A stretch of 64,000 nucleotides of DNA from NCBI GenBank assembly GCA_012840085.1, contig DUMB01000085.1:1-64000 (forward strand), written 5' to 3'. Numbering within the stretch: the first letter of the stretch is position 1; each line of letters begins with the position of its first letter. This stretch comes from Clostridiaceae bacterium (GTDB lineage: Bacteria > Bacillota > Clostridia > Acetivibrionales > DUMB01). Both the position numbers and the translations under genes were made by a program. Below, in pieces: positions 43,996 through 55,296 of this stretch. The notes beneath the pieces were generated by a model. That model worked only from the letters and a program-made list of their open reading frames with translations. It was not told where the DNA came from and made no database searches.

Positions 43996-45807
43996 ATGGC
44001 AAGTGAAAGACAGAAGAAAATACGCAATTTTTGTATAATAGCACATATAGATCACGGAAAATCCACGCTGGCCGACAGGCTTATTGAGAAGACAGGTGTC
44101 GTAAGTGAAAGGGAAATGAGCGACCAGATTCTTGATAACATGGATTTGGAGCGTGAAAGGGGAATTACAATAAAGGCGCAGGCAGTAAGAATGGCATATA
44201 AAGCAAGTGACGGAGAGGAGTATATATTTAATCTGATAGATACACCGGGACATGTTGACTTTAATTATGAAGTATCCAGGAGCCTTGCAGCCTGTGAGGG
44301 TGCTGTGCTTGTTGTGGATGCGGCTCAGGGAATAGAGGCTCAGACACTGGCCAATACGTATCTTGCACTTGAACATGACCTTGAGTTGCTCCCCGTAATA
44401 AACAAAATTGATCTCCCAAGCGCACGGCCAGATTATGTCAAAAAGGAAATAGAGGATGTCATAGGCCTTGATGCATCTGACGCACCGCTGATTTCAGCAA
44501 AAAACGGTATCAATATTGATGAAGTTCTGGAACAAATTGTGACCAAGCTGCCGCACCCTGAAGGTGATGAAAATGCTCCTCTAAGGGCATTGATATTCGA
44601 TTCTTTTTACGACAGCTACAGGGGAGTTATAGTGTATGTAAGAGTTAAAGAGGGCAGACTCAGGGCTGGCGATGAAATAAGAATGATGAATACCGGAAAG
44701 GAATTCCAGGTTGTCGAGGTAGGATATTTCAGGCCCGGTACGCTTGTGCCATGTGAAGAACTGGCTGCCGGTGATGTTGGATACATCACTGCCAGTATAA
44801 AGAATGTGCGGGATACCAGGGTGGGAGATACGATAACCCTTGTATCAAATCCGGCCAAAGAACCGCTCCCGGGGTATAAAAAAGTAAACCCCATGGTATT
44901 CTGCGGAGTATATCCAGCGGACGGAGCTAAATATGATGACTTGAGAGATGCTTTGGAAAAGCTGCAGCTGAATGATGCATCGCTGCTCTTTGAGCCTGAG
45001 ACATCTGCGGCTCTTGGCTTTGGATTCCGATGCGGCTTCCTCGGTCTTTTGCACATGGAAATAATACAAGAGAGACTTGAGCGGGAATATGACCTTGACC
45101 TGGTTACTACAGCACCAAGTGTTGTTTACAAGGTCGTAAAATCAAACGGGGAAACATTGCTTATAGATAATCCTACAAATATGCCGCCTGCAGCAAGTAT
45201 AGAATATATGGAGGAGCCTATAGTAAAGGCTTCCATAATGACACCCAGTGAATTTGTAGGCAACATAATGGAACTTTCCCAGGAAAGACGCGGAATTTTC
45301 AAGGATATGAGTTATATAGACGAAAGCAGGGTAATACTGACTTACGAGCTTCCCCTTAATGAAATAATCTATGACTTCTTTGATGCTCTTAAGTCAAGGA
45401 CAAAAGGTTATGCATCTCTTGATTACGAGCTTATTGGATACAAGAGATCGGAGCTCGTTAAGCTTGATATTTTGCTAAACGGCGAGATTGTGGATGCTCT
45501 TTCATTTATCGTACACAAAGACAAGGCATATTCAAGGGGCAGGCGTATCGCCGAAAAACTCAAGGAGGCAATACCCAGACAGCAGTTTGAAATTCCCATA
45601 CAGGCATGTATAGGCGGAAAGATTATCGCCAGAGAGACAGTTAAGGCATATAGAAAGGATGTTCTTGCAAAGTGCTATGGCGGTGACATAACAAGAAAGA
45701 AAAAGCTTCTTGAGAAACAAAAAGAGGGAAAGAAGCGCATGAGGCAGGTAGGCAGCGTGGAAGTACCGCAGGAAGCTTTTATGAGTGTCCTGAAGTTAGA
45801 CACGTGA
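43996..45807 (+). CDS. lepA: Elongation factor 4 (LepA) GTPase
   Basis: A 603-residue ribosome-associated GTPase that acts on stalled or mistranslocated ribosomes. G motifs: [28 protein letters not shown] and SAK. Domain II, the EF-G-like domains and the LepA-specific C-terminal domain ([20 protein letters not shown]) are all present, giving normal length. ATG 43996 follows GGAGG at 9 bp; a TTG codon is one position upstream. Confidence 0.97.
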   Translation: MASERQKKIRNFCIIAHIDHGKSTLADRLIEKTGVVSEREMSDQILDNMDLERERGITIKAQAVRMAYKASDGEEYIFNLIDTPGHVDFNYEVSRSLAACEGAVLVVDAAQGIEAQTLANTYLALEHDLELLPVINKIDLPSARPDYVKKEIEDVIGLDASDAPLISAKNGINIDEVLEQIVTKLPHPEGDENAPLRALIFDSFYDSYRGVIVYVRVKEGRLRAGDEIRMMNTGKEFQVVEVGYFRPGTLVPCEELAAGDVGYITASIKNVRDTRVGDTITLVSNPAKEPLPGYKKVNPMVFCGVYPADGAKYDDLRDALEKLQLNDASLLFEPETSAALGFGFRCGFLGLLHMEIIQERLEREYDLDLVTTAPSVVYKVVKSNGETLLIDNPTNMPPAASIEYMEEPIVKASIMTPSEFVGNIMELSQERRGIFKDMSYIDESRVILTYELPLNEIIYDFFDALKSRTKGYASLDYELIGYKRSELVKLDILLNGEIVDALSFIVHKDKAYSRGRRIAEKLKEAIPRQQFEIPIQACIGGKIIARETVKAYRKDVLAKCYGGDITRKKKLLEKQKEGKKRMRQVGSVEVPQEAFMSVLKLDT

Positions 45808-45811
45808 TGAA

Positions 45812-45930
45812 AGTTGGAATTTTGACAGAATCTAGAAACATGACAGAAGTTAGATAATTGATAAGAGTTATATAATTTATAAAAGTCAGACGATTTATAG
45901 AATTAAATAGTTTATAGAAATTAAATAATT
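45812..45930. repeat. Degenerate 18-bp tandem repeat after lepA
   Basis: About seven units, for example AAGTTAGATAATTGATA, AGAGTTATATAATTTATA, AAAGTCAGACGATTTATA, GAATTAAATAGTTTATA, start right after the lepA stop and run up to the next ribosome site. Confidence 0.7.
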
Positions 45931-45999
45931 AAAGGAGGTCAAACGGGCGTACAAACTGCCGGAGTTAATGCAGTGTGTACGCCTGTCTAAATTGATACA
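45931..45999 (+). promoter_or_regulatory. Strong ribosome site and long hairpin before the PHP gene
   Basis: AAAGGAGGTC (45931-45940) has no start codon at normal spacing. GGCGTACA (45946-45953) pairs with TGTACGCC (45976-45983), continued inward by ACTGC/GCAGT after one mismatch. The PHP ATG is at 46000. A 10-codon frame (ATG 45968, MQCVRLSKLI) ends on TGA overlapping that ATG. Confidence 0.55.
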
Positions 46000-46797
46000 A
46001 TGAAATACGATACACATGTTCATTCAACATTTTCACCAGATGCAGTATCCACATTTGAAGATTATTCACGGAAAATTGACGAAGGAAAGGTTTGTGGCAT
46101 TGGATTTACTGAACATGTTGATTTTTTGCCTGAGTGTGGAGCATATGGCTTTTTTGATTACAATGCATTTATGGAAAAGATAAATGAATACCGCAACAAA
46201 GGATATGAGTTCCATGCAGGGGCGGAGATAGACTATGTAAAATCAGTGGAGGAAGAAATAAAAACCCATTTGCAGTTTCATTCATATGAGTATACCATTT
46301 GTTCCGTCCATATGATCAACAGAATATCTGTATCAAACAGCAAGAAGCGTGAAGATCTCAATACTGATGCTGCAATACTGGATATGCTGGAAAAGTACTA
46401 TAACGAGGTGTATTCGGGTGTGAAGAACGGCATGTTCGATATAATAGCCCACATAGGAATATACAGACGGTCACTGAAAGAAGAGTACGTGAATGAAAAA
46501 ATCGAACTGGTAATAAAAGAATATGACAATGAGCTTGCGAAAGCATGTGCAAACTCCGACAAAATTATAGAGGTGAATTCATCAGGGCTGAATTCACCGA
46601 TAGCTTCAACCTTTCCGAATGTCGATTTTCTAAAACTGTATTATGAATATGGGGGAAGAAAAGTAAGTATGGGAAGCGATGCCCATAATGCAGAAAATGT
46701 TGCTTTTGGGTTTGATATTGTAGAAGACATTCTCAGGGAAATAGGATTCAGATATATATACATTCCATGGGAAAAGGGCAGGACTGTTAAGATATGA
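46000..46797 (+). CDS. PHP-domain phosphatase (histidinol-phosphatase HisJ family)
   Basis: A 265-residue metal-dependent PHP hydrolase: YDTHVHSTFSPDA supplies the first metal His residues, with FTEHVDF, AGAEIDY, ICSVHM, IAHIG and GSDAHN for the rest. HisJ-type enzymes release phosphate from histidinol phosphate, but this family also covers other phosphoesterases, and no histidine gene other than hisS (33 kb away) is here. The stop overlaps the hemW start (ATGA), so the two are translationally coupled. Confidence 0.8.
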   Translation: MKYDTHVHSTFSPDAVSTFEDYSRKIDEGKVCGIGFTEHVDFLPECGAYGFFDYNAFMEKINEYRNKGYEFHAGAEIDYVKSVEEEIKTHLQFHSYEYTICSVHMINRISVSNSKKREDLNTDAAILDMLEKYYNEVYSGVKNGMFDIIAHIGIYRRSLKEEYVNEKIELVIKEYDNELAKACANSDKIIEVNSSGLNSPIASTFPNVDFLKLYYEYGGRKVSMGSDAHNAENVAFGFDIVEDILREIGFRYIYIPWEKGRTVKI

Positions 46798-47951
46798 ATA
46801 AAATTAGGAGCAACGAAAGTAAAACACTTGGTCTATATATACACATTCCTTTTTGCAAGTCAAAATGTCTTTACTGCGATTTTAATTCCTTTGCAGGAAT
46901 GGAAATGCTGATAGAACCGTATTTTAATGCTCTCAAGAAGGAAATTGAGTTATATGCAGGCAGGCTGGAAGACTGCCTGGTTAAGACAATATTTATCGGA
47001 GGAGGTACCCCCTCTTTTGTTGATGCAGCTTTTATCTCTGATTTGCTTCATATCTGCGAACGCAATTTTACTTTAAAAAAAGATACTGAAATAAGCATGG
47101 AGGCAAACCCCGGAACGCTGTCCCGCGAGAAACTGGAAACATATATGAAGGCAGGAATCAACAGGCTTAGTATTGGACTACAGGCGTGGCAGAACAAAAT
47201 GCTCAAGTTTATTGGCAGAATTCATACTGTTGAGGAATTCCTGGACAACTTCAGGCAAGCAAGGGATGAGGGGTTTAAAAATATAAATATAGATCTGATA
47301 TTCGGACTTCCCGGTCAGACAATGGCTGATTGGAAGGAGACTGTTGACAGTGTAGCCGGATTGAATCCTGAACATGTATCATGCTATAGCCTCAAAATCG
47401 AGAAGGATACACCTTTCTGGGAAATGCTTGAAACGGGGAAGATATCTCAGGCAGAAGACGAAATGGACAGGGAAATGTACTATTACGCAAAAGAAAAGTT
47501 TAACGGCAAGGGTATGAAACATTATGAGATTTCCAACTTTGCATATCCTGGCTTTGAGTGTGAGCATAATCTAATATATTGGAAAGCTGAAGAGTATATT
47601 GGAATAGGTGCAGGTTCTCATTCATATATCAATGGGGAAAGGTATAATAACGTTTATGATATTTGCAGATATATTAAAGAAGTGACAAACGGGATAATTC
47701 CCCTGGAAAATGTTGAAAGAATAGATTTCCGGGACAGGGTATCCGAATTCATTATACTTGGACTCAGACTGATTGAAGGTATAAGCACTGTAGAATTCAG
47801 GAAAAAGTTCGGCTGTGATATTTCCGACATTTATGGCAGGCAATTGCTGAAATTGACTGAAAGGGGATTAATTGAACAAAAGGGCAATAACATAATGCTC
47901 ACCGGCAAGGGTCTCGATCTGGCAAATCAGGTATTTATTGAATTTGTGTGA
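46794..47951 (+). CDS. hemW: HemW-like radical SAM heme chaperone
   Basis: A 385-residue radical SAM protein with the [4Fe-4S] motif CKSKCLYCDF (CxxxCxxC) near residue 20, IFIGGGTPS, EANPGT and NIDLIFGLPGQT. The shorter N-terminus and the CDF triplet point to HemW rather than the coproporphyrinogen III oxidase HemN. HemW binds heme and hands it to respiratory proteins. It overlaps the PHP gene by 4 bp and lies before hrcA, the usual clostridial order. Confidence 0.9.
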   Translation: MNKIRSNESKTLGLYIHIPFCKSKCLYCDFNSFAGMEMLIEPYFNALKKEIELYAGRLEDCLVKTIFIGGGTPSFVDAAFISDLLHICERNFTLKKDTEISMEANPGTLSREKLETYMKAGINRLSIGLQAWQNKMLKFIGRIHTVEEFLDNFRQARDEGFKNINIDLIFGLPGQTMADWKETVDSVAGLNPEHVSCYSLKIEKDTPFWEMLETGKISQAEDEMDREMYYYAKEKFNGKGMKHYEISNFAYPGFECEHNLIYWKAEEYIGIGAGSHSYINGERYNNVYDICRYIKEVTNGIIPLENVERIDFRDRVSEFIILGLRLIEGISTVEFRKKFGCDISDIYGRQLLKLTERGLIEQKGNNIMLTGKGLDLANQVFIEFV

Positions 47952-47957
47952 CTAATA

Positions 47958-47983
47958 AACTTGTTATGTTGGCACAACAAGTT
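47958..47983. repeat. Interspersed element, minimal form E (fused ends only)
   Basis: AACTTGTTATG joined by TT to GGCACAACAAGTT: left and right ends of the family directly fused, with the whole interior missing. Confidence 0.65.
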
Positions 47984-48010
47984 AAATTAATATGCATGCA
48001 ATCCTTAAAA

Positions 48011-48045
48011 CCACTTGACAAAAAAAATACCAAGTGGTATTTTTA
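48011..48045 (+). terminator. Terminator after hemW
   Basis: CCACTTG (48011-48017) pairs with CAAGTGG (48031-48037), followed by TATTTTT. A TATAAT at 48049-48054 next to it may be the heat-shock operon -10 box. Confidence 0.6.
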
Positions 48046-48053
48046 ATGTATAA

Positions 48054-48080
48054 TTAGCACTCGACAAACTAGAGTGCTAA
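48054..48080. promoter_or_regulatory. CIRCE operator of the heat-shock operon
   Basis: TTAGCACTC (48054-48062), 9 bp, GAGTGCTAA (48072-48080): the perfect HrcA-binding inverted repeat. It overlaps the predicted transcription start and lies 15 bp before the hrcA start. Confidence 0.97.
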
Positions 48081-48094
48081 CAAAGGGGTGCTTA

Positions 48095-49147
48095 ATGATG
48101 TTATTAGATGATAGGAAACAAAGAATACTTCAAGCTATTATCGACGATTACATCAGCACTGCAGAGCCTGTAGGCTCCAGAACCGTTGCCAGGAAGCACG
48201 AATTGGGATTAAGTTCAGCTACTATCAGAAACGAAATGGCTGACCTTGAAGAAATGGGGTACTTATCCCAACCTCATACGTCAGCTGGTAGGATACCATC
48301 AGATAAGGGTTACAGATTCTACGTAGATAAGTTGATGAAGGTCAGGGAACTAAGCGCAGATGAGACAGAAAGCCTGAGAAAGGCTATGGAAGTACGTATA
48401 AGTGAAGTAAACCAGCTTTTAAAACAAGCATCCTCTGTTATGTCCAGGTTTACGAACTACACTTCCGTAGCAGTGACCCCACAAATGAAAAAGAGCGTCA
48501 TTAAGGCCATACAGACTTTACCTATAGATACCGGCAAAGCCCTTGTTGTTGTTGTCACTAACGCAGGCGTTATAAGGAACAGTATTGTAAAAATTTCTGA
48601 AAGTATATTGCCGGATACTTTGACACGAATAGCAAATTTTTTAAATGACAAACTTAGTAATATGACAATAGAGAAAGTTGACAAGTCAATATTTAATGAA
48701 ATAGAACGGGAACTTGTCATTCCAGGCAAGGTAGTTAAGCCGATATTGGACGCTGTTACGCATTGTATAAAGCAAATTGATTGTCCGGAAGTTTATCTTG
48801 ATGGTGCAATAAACATATTCAATCATCCTGAATTCAGGGATATATCAAAAGCCAAGGAATTCTTAAGTGTACTGGATGAGAAATATGTTTTGTACAGCAT
48901 TATGGATAGCGTTTCCAATGACCGTTTAATAAATGTACTAATTGGAGCTGAAAATAAAGTTGAAGAGATAAAGGACTGCAGTCTTGTTACCACAACTTAC
49001 AGTCTGGGAGGTATGACAATCGGTTCGATAGGTGTCATAGGTCCAACCAGAATGGAGTATTCGAAAGTTATATCCTCCATGAAGTTTATAAGGGAGAAGT
49101 TGAATCAGGAGATTAACAAACTTCTTGGAGATGTTGATGAAGATTAA
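48095..49147 (+). CDS. hrcA: Heat-inducible transcription repressor HrcA
   Basis: A 350-residue repressor that binds CIRCE and controls this operon. The N-terminal winged helix (DDRKQRILQAIIDDYI, SRTVARKHELGLSSATIRNEM), the LSQPHTSAGRIPSDKGYRFYVD segment and the C-terminal GAF-like dimer domain with GSIGVIGPTRMEY are present. I chose ATG 48095 after AAAGGGG; the frame extends to a GTG inside CIRCE, which is unlikely to be used. Confidence 0.95.
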   Translation: MMLLDDRKQRILQAIIDDYISTAEPVGSRTVARKHELGLSSATIRNEMADLEEMGYLSQPHTSAGRIPSDKGYRFYVDKLMKVRELSADETESLRKAMEVRISEVNQLLKQASSVMSRFTNYTSVAVTPQMKKSVIKAIQTLPIDTGKALVVVVTNAGVIRNSIVKISESILPDTLTRIANFLNDKLSNMTIEKVDKSIFNEIERELVIPGKVVKPILDAVTHCIKQIDCPEVYLDGAINIFNHPEFRDISKAKEFLSVLDEKYVLYSIMDSVSNDRLINVLIGAENKVEEIKDCSLVTTTYSLGGMTIGSIGVIGPTRMEYSKVISSMKFIREKLNQEINKLLGDVDED

Positions 49148-49158
49148 AAGATCATCAG

Positions 49159-49209
49159 GTGGCTGTCAGGGTTTTCGATACATTTCGTACATTCGAAAAC
49201 CTCTGCCAC
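49159..49209 (+). other. Hairpin between hrcA and grpE
   Basis: GTGGC (49159-49163) with GCCAC (49205-49209), and GGTTTTCGA (49170-49178) with TCGAAAACC (49193-49201), no T run. Likely an mRNA processing or stability element. Confidence 0.7.
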
Positions 49210-49258
49210 TTACATAACACTTACATAAAATATTTAGCAGGGAGGAAAATTAACTTAA

Positions 49259-49888
49259 ATGGATAAAGATAAAACGGTGAATGAAACTTGTGAGACAGCT
49301 GAAGTGAACAAGAGTGAAGAAGTAGATATAAAAGATGAGGGGGCACAAGACAATCAAGAAAATCAAGAGAATCAGAAGAGTTCTGAAGCAACCGGGCAGG
49401 AAACAGAAGTATCTGAAAACTCTGAGATTGAGTCTTTGAAAGCCTCACTTGAAGAAAAAACAAAACGGTGTGATGAGTATAAAGACATGCTTCAGAGATT
49501 GGCAGCAGAATTCGATAACTACAAAAAAAGGACTGCAAGAGAAAAAGAAGCTTTATATTTCGATGCTTTAAGTGATGTAGTTTCTGAGTTTCTTCCGGTT
49601 ATAGACAATATTGAAAGAGCGATAAACGCTTGCAAAAGTGAAAATTCCCAGGAATCAATGCTTGAAGGTATTGAGTTGATCAACAGGCAGGTAAAAGAGA
49701 CTTTGAAGAAACTTGGAGTTGAGCAAATTGACTGTGTAGGTAAAAGGTTTGATCCTAACTTGCATGAAGCCGTAATGCATATTGAAGATGATACATATGA
49801 ACAGAACGTAGTAGTTGAAGAGTTTCAGAAAGGGTATATCTTTAAAGATAAAGTAATAAGGCACAGCATAGTTAAAGTAGCGAACTGA
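49259..49888 (+). CDS. grpE: GrpE nucleotide exchange factor
   Basis: A 209-residue co-chaperone that releases ADP from DnaK. A long acidic N-terminal tail (about 1-60) precedes a coiled coil (KDMLQRLAAEFDNYKKRTARE) and the beta-wing domain with VGKRFDPNLHEAVMHIED and the ending KVIRHSIVKVAN. GGAGG is 13 bp before ATG 49259, a little far. It is second in the CIRCE-controlled operon. Confidence 0.95.
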   Translation: MDKDKTVNETCETAEVNKSEEVDIKDEGAQDNQENQENQKSSEATGQETEVSENSEIESLKASLEEKTKRCDEYKDMLQRLAAEFDNYKKRTAREKEALYFDALSDVVSEFLPVIDNIERAINACKSENSQESMLEGIELINRQVKETLKKLGVEQIDCVGKRFDPNLHEAVMHIEDDTYEQNVVVEEFQKGYIFKDKVIRHSIVKVAN

Positions 49889-52010
<2,122 letters not shown>

Positions 52011-52061
52011 GCTCAAAATGGCAGTTGATTTGTAATACACGGATAATTTCTGCATTTAAAT

Positions 52062-52096
52062 AATAAGCTAAAGTCAGGTATTGACTTTGGCTTATT
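52062..52096 (+). terminator. Hairpin after dnaK
   Basis: AATAAGCTAAAGTCA (52062-52076) pairs over 15 bp (one wobble) with TGACTTTGGCTTATT (52082-52096). The T tract is weak, so it may attenuate transcription into dnaJ rather than stop it. Confidence 0.7.
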
Positions 52097-52244
52097 TAAT
52101 GCAGCATGAAAGCTTTTAGTTATGCCTGTTCTTGAGAATGCGGACTGAAGCCTGACGAAGATGAACTGTAAATGGAATATTACATGTGATATAATAATGC
52201 AGGTATTTTTGAGAAAATCCCTGTCATAGAATGGAGTTGATTGG

Positions 52245-53393
52245 GTGGCTGATAAGAGAGATTACTATGAAGTATTAGGTTTAGACAGAAATGCAAGTGA
52301 AGAAGACATAAAAAAGGCATACAGGAAACTGGCAAAGAAGTATCATCCTGACCTTAATCCCGGCGACAAAGCTGCTGAAGCAAAGTTCAAAGAGATAAAT
52401 GAGGCTTATGAAGTATTGAGCGATCCTAAGAAAAAAGAGCAGTATGACAGGTTTGGCCATGCAGGTATGGATGGCAATGGCTTTGGAGGTTTCGGTGGTT
52501 TTGGCGGCGGATTTGAAGATTTTGATTTTGGCGGGATTGGAGATATATTTGAATCTTTCTTTGGTGGTACAGGTTTCGGCAGATCCAGAAGCAGAACCGG
52601 TCCCCAGAAAGGTGCTGATATAAAATACTCTATGGAGGTTTCCTTCGAAGAAGCTGCATTTGGTACTGAGAAGGAGATAAGTGTAAACAGGATGGAGACG
52701 TGTACTACATGCGGCGGATCAGGTGCTAAACCAGGTACTTCACCCACGACCTGTACTCGCTGCAATGGTACAGGCCAGATTCAGTATAAACAGAGCACAC
52801 CATTTGGGCACTTTGTTAATGTAAAAACTTGTGATGTGTGCCATGGAGAGGGCAAAGTAATTACTAATCCGTGTCAAACATGCAATGGCAGAGGAAAGGT
52901 AAGAAAAAAGGTAAATATAAAAGTGCGTATTCCTGCGGGAATAGATGACGGACAAACAATTTCTCTCAGAGGAGAAGGAGAAGCAGGCACAAGAGGAGGC
53001 CCTTCGGGAGACCTGTTTATTTTGATAAGAGTGAGACCTCATCCTTTATTTAAAAGACAGGGTAATGATGTGGTATGCGAAATACCTATTACATTTGTCC
53101 AGGCGGCACTTGGTACAGAACTTGAAGTACCTACGCTGGATGGCAAGGTCAAGTACAATATTCCTGAAGGAACTCAGACAGGTACTGTCTTCAGATTAAG
53201 AGGAAAGGGAATTCCCTTCCTGAGGGGAAGCGGACGAGGAGACCAGTATGTCAAGGTACATGTTGAGGTTCCTAAAAAGCTGAATGAGAAGCAGAAAAAT
53301 GCACTGAGGGCGTTTGCTGAACTGCTGGGCGATGAGGCGTATGAACAGCGCAAAGGTTTTTTTGATAAGATGAAAGATGCTCTGGGAATGTAA
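52245..53393 (+). CDS. dnaJ: Chaperone DnaJ (type I Hsp40)
   Basis: A 382-residue co-chaperone that stimulates DnaK. J domain (1-70) with HPD in [11 protein letters not shown], Gly/Phe-rich region (about 75-115), and four zinc-finger repeats: [27 protein letters not shown] and CQTCNGRGK. The C-terminal substrate-binding domains follow. The start is GTG 52245 with a modest GGAG site. It is fourth in the heat-shock cluster. Confidence 0.97.
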   Translation: MADKRDYYEVLGLDRNASEEDIKKAYRKLAKKYHPDLNPGDKAAEAKFKEINEAYEVLSDPKKKEQYDRFGHAGMDGNGFGGFGGFGGGFEDFDFGGIGDIFESFFGGTGFGRSRSRTGPQKGADIKYSMEVSFEEAAFGTEKEISVNRMETCTTCGGSGAKPGTSPTTCTRCNGTGQIQYKQSTPFGHFVNVKTCDVCHGEGKVITNPCQTCNGRGKVRKKVNIKVRIPAGIDDGQTISLRGEGEAGTRGGPSGDLFILIRVRPHPLFKRQGNDVVCEIPITFVQAALGTELEVPTLDGKVKYNIPEGTQTGTVFRLRGKGIPFLRGSGRGDQYVKVHVEVPKKLNEKQKNALRAFAELLGDEAYEQRKGFFDKMKDALGM

Positions 53394-53430
53394 TGAGGAA
53401 GGGAGCACCTTGGTTTAACGGAGGATAATT

Positions 53431-54375
53431 ATGAAATGGATTGAAGTTAGAATAACAACTACTGCTGAAGCCAGTGATGCTGTAAGTGAAATGCTTACGC
53501 AAATAGGAGCAGGCGGAGTGGTAATACAGGACCCGAATGAAATTAGAAGGGAAATATCCAGGCCTGATTCTCTTGATTATACTGATGACAACTTTTTGGA
53601 TTCTCTTGGTACTGATGTAAATATAATGGCATACTTTGACAGCGAGGTGAACAAGGAGAATCTGAAAAATCTTATAAATGAAAAGCTCCGCTTTATATCG
53701 GAATTTCTGGATGTCGGCAAAGGCTTTTCAGGCATGAGCGAGGTCAACGATGAAGACTGGGCAAATGCCTGGAGAAAGTATTACAAGCCCTTCCATCTTT
53801 CAGAACGTATTGTGGTAAAGCCATCCTGGGAGGATTTTAACGCAGGGGATAAAGATATTGTAATAGAGCTGGATCCCGGAATGGCTTTTGGCACCGGGAC
53901 GCATGAGACCACAAAAATGTGTGCGGTGCTTGTTGATAAATACATTAAAAAAGATGATGTTGTGATGGATATTGGGTGCGGTACAGGAATTCTTTCCATA
54001 GTTGCCGCAAAACTGGGTGCATCGGAAATTGTTGCTGTTGATATTGATGAAGTAGCAGTAAAGGTAACAAAGGAAAACTGCAGAATTAACGGAACTGATC
54101 ATGTAGTTAATGCTTTTCAAGGGACAATTAAAGATATAAAAGATATAAAGGCGGATCTGATTGTTGCCAATATTATTGCAGACGTAATAATTGATATGGC
54201 AAAAGATGTATCTGACTATTTAAAAACAGACGGGTTATTTATTACTTCCGGAATAATAAAAGAAAGAAAGCAGCAAGTTATTGAGGAATATCAAAAGTGT
54301 GGATTCTTTTTAGCAGAATCTATGGAAACTGGTGAATGGGTGGCGATGGTTTTTAAATGCCGAGATTCTTTGTAA
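53431..54375 (+). CDS. prmA: Ribosomal protein L11 methyltransferase
   Basis: A 314-residue SAM-dependent methyltransferase that modifies ribosomal protein L11. The N-terminal substrate domain starts MKWIEVRITTTAEA. The Rossmann domain has DPGMAFGTGTHETT, VMDIGCGTGILSIVAAKLGA and the catalytic region IVANIIADVI. GGAGG precedes the ATG. It follows dnaJ by 37 bp and overlaps rsmE by 19 bp, the common dnaJ-prmA-rsmE order. Confidence 0.95.
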   Translation: MKWIEVRITTTAEASDAVSEMLTQIGAGGVVIQDPNEIRREISRPDSLDYTDDNFLDSLGTDVNIMAYFDSEVNKENLKNLINEKLRFISEFLDVGKGFSGMSEVNDEDWANAWRKYYKPFHLSERIVVKPSWEDFNAGDKDIVIELDPGMAFGTGTHETTKMCAVLVDKYIKKDDVVMDIGCGTGILSIVAAKLGASEIVAVDIDEVAVKVTKENCRINGTDHVVNAFQGTIKDIKDIKADLIVANIIADVIIDMAKDVSDYLKTDGLFITSGIIKERKQQVIEEYQKCGFFLAESMETGEWVAMVFKCRDSL

Positions 54376-55130
54376 AGCCTGAAAATATACTCTCCGACAG
54401 TATTATTATAGACGGAGACGATGTTAAACATATAAAAAATGTGTTGAGGTTGAGGTGCAATGATATTATAACTTTATGTGACGGAATGGGCACCGACTTC
54501 ACTGCAAGAATCGAAAAATTTGAATCAAATCTGATATATGCAGATATAATAGATAGAAGAGAAAATACCACAGAGCCTCCAATAGAAGTGGCTTTATTTC
54601 AGGGTATTCCAAAATCGGATAAGATGGATCTGATTATACAGAAAAGTGTTGAGCTTGGGGTAACGCGTATCGTTCCTGTTATTACAGACAGGACGGTTGT
54701 TGTCTTAAGAACTGAAAAAGATAAAGCATCAAAAACCAACAGATGGCAAAGAATAGCCATGGAAGCTGCAAAACAGTCTAACAGGGGCATAATCCCGATT
54801 GTGGATTTGCCCCTGGATTTTAATAAGGCATTGGAATCTGCAAAAGAAATGCAGCTTGGAATTATCCCATATGAAAAAGAAAATGAGAAAAGTCTGAAAG
54901 TAGTATTAAAAGATTTCAGTGCCAAAAGTATTGCTGTTTTTATCGGCCCTGAAGGAGGTTTTTCTCAGGATGAGATAGATGAAGCAATATCAGCAGGAAT
55001 GAAACCTGTAAGCCTGGGGCCAAGGATTCTGAGAACCGAAACCGCAGGGATTGCTGTTTTGTCGGTGGTTATGTACGAGTTCGGAGGCTTTGACTGCTTG
55101 AATGAGGAAAGAGGGAGCAAAACGAAGTAA
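54357..55130 (+). CDS. rsmE: 16S rRNA m3U1498 methyltransferase RsmE
   Basis: A 257-residue SPOUT-fold methyltransferase for 16S rRNA U1498. The N-terminal PUA-like domain starts PRFFVKPENI. The C-terminal trefoil-knot SAM site has FIGPEGGFSQDEID and SLGPRILRTETAGIAVLS. It starts inside the prmA 3' end, so it is translationally coupled and has no independent spacer. Confidence 0.95.
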   Translation: MPRFFVKPENILSDSIIIDGDDVKHIKNVLRLRCNDIITLCDGMGTDFTARIEKFESNLIYADIIDRRENTTEPPIEVALFQGIPKSDKMDLIIQKSVELGVTRIVPVITDRTVVVLRTEKDKASKTNRWQRIAMEAAKQSNRGIIPIVDLPLDFNKALESAKEMQLGIIPYEKENEKSLKVVLKDFSAKSIAVFIGPEGGFSQDEIDEAISAGMKPVSLGPRILRTETAGIAVLSVVMYEFGGFDCLNEERGSKTK

Positions 55131-55296
55131 ACACGAGTAAACGAGAAAAAATGTGTAAAAATTGCCTTATAAGTCTTTTCAAACTAAAGAAGTATGTTAT
55201 AATACTAAACTAGAGCAAGGATTTTTCAAATGCGGCACAGCAAAGTTAAGTTTCCCTGCTTCGTTGTGTTTCGTTTGAAGAAGGGATGGTTTGGAC

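Noticed and set aside
48015-48054. TTGACA at 48015 as -35 of the heat-shock promoter
   Set aside because: Spacing to the TATAAT at 48049 is 28 bp, far outside the normal range, and the hexamer lies inside the hemW terminator stem.
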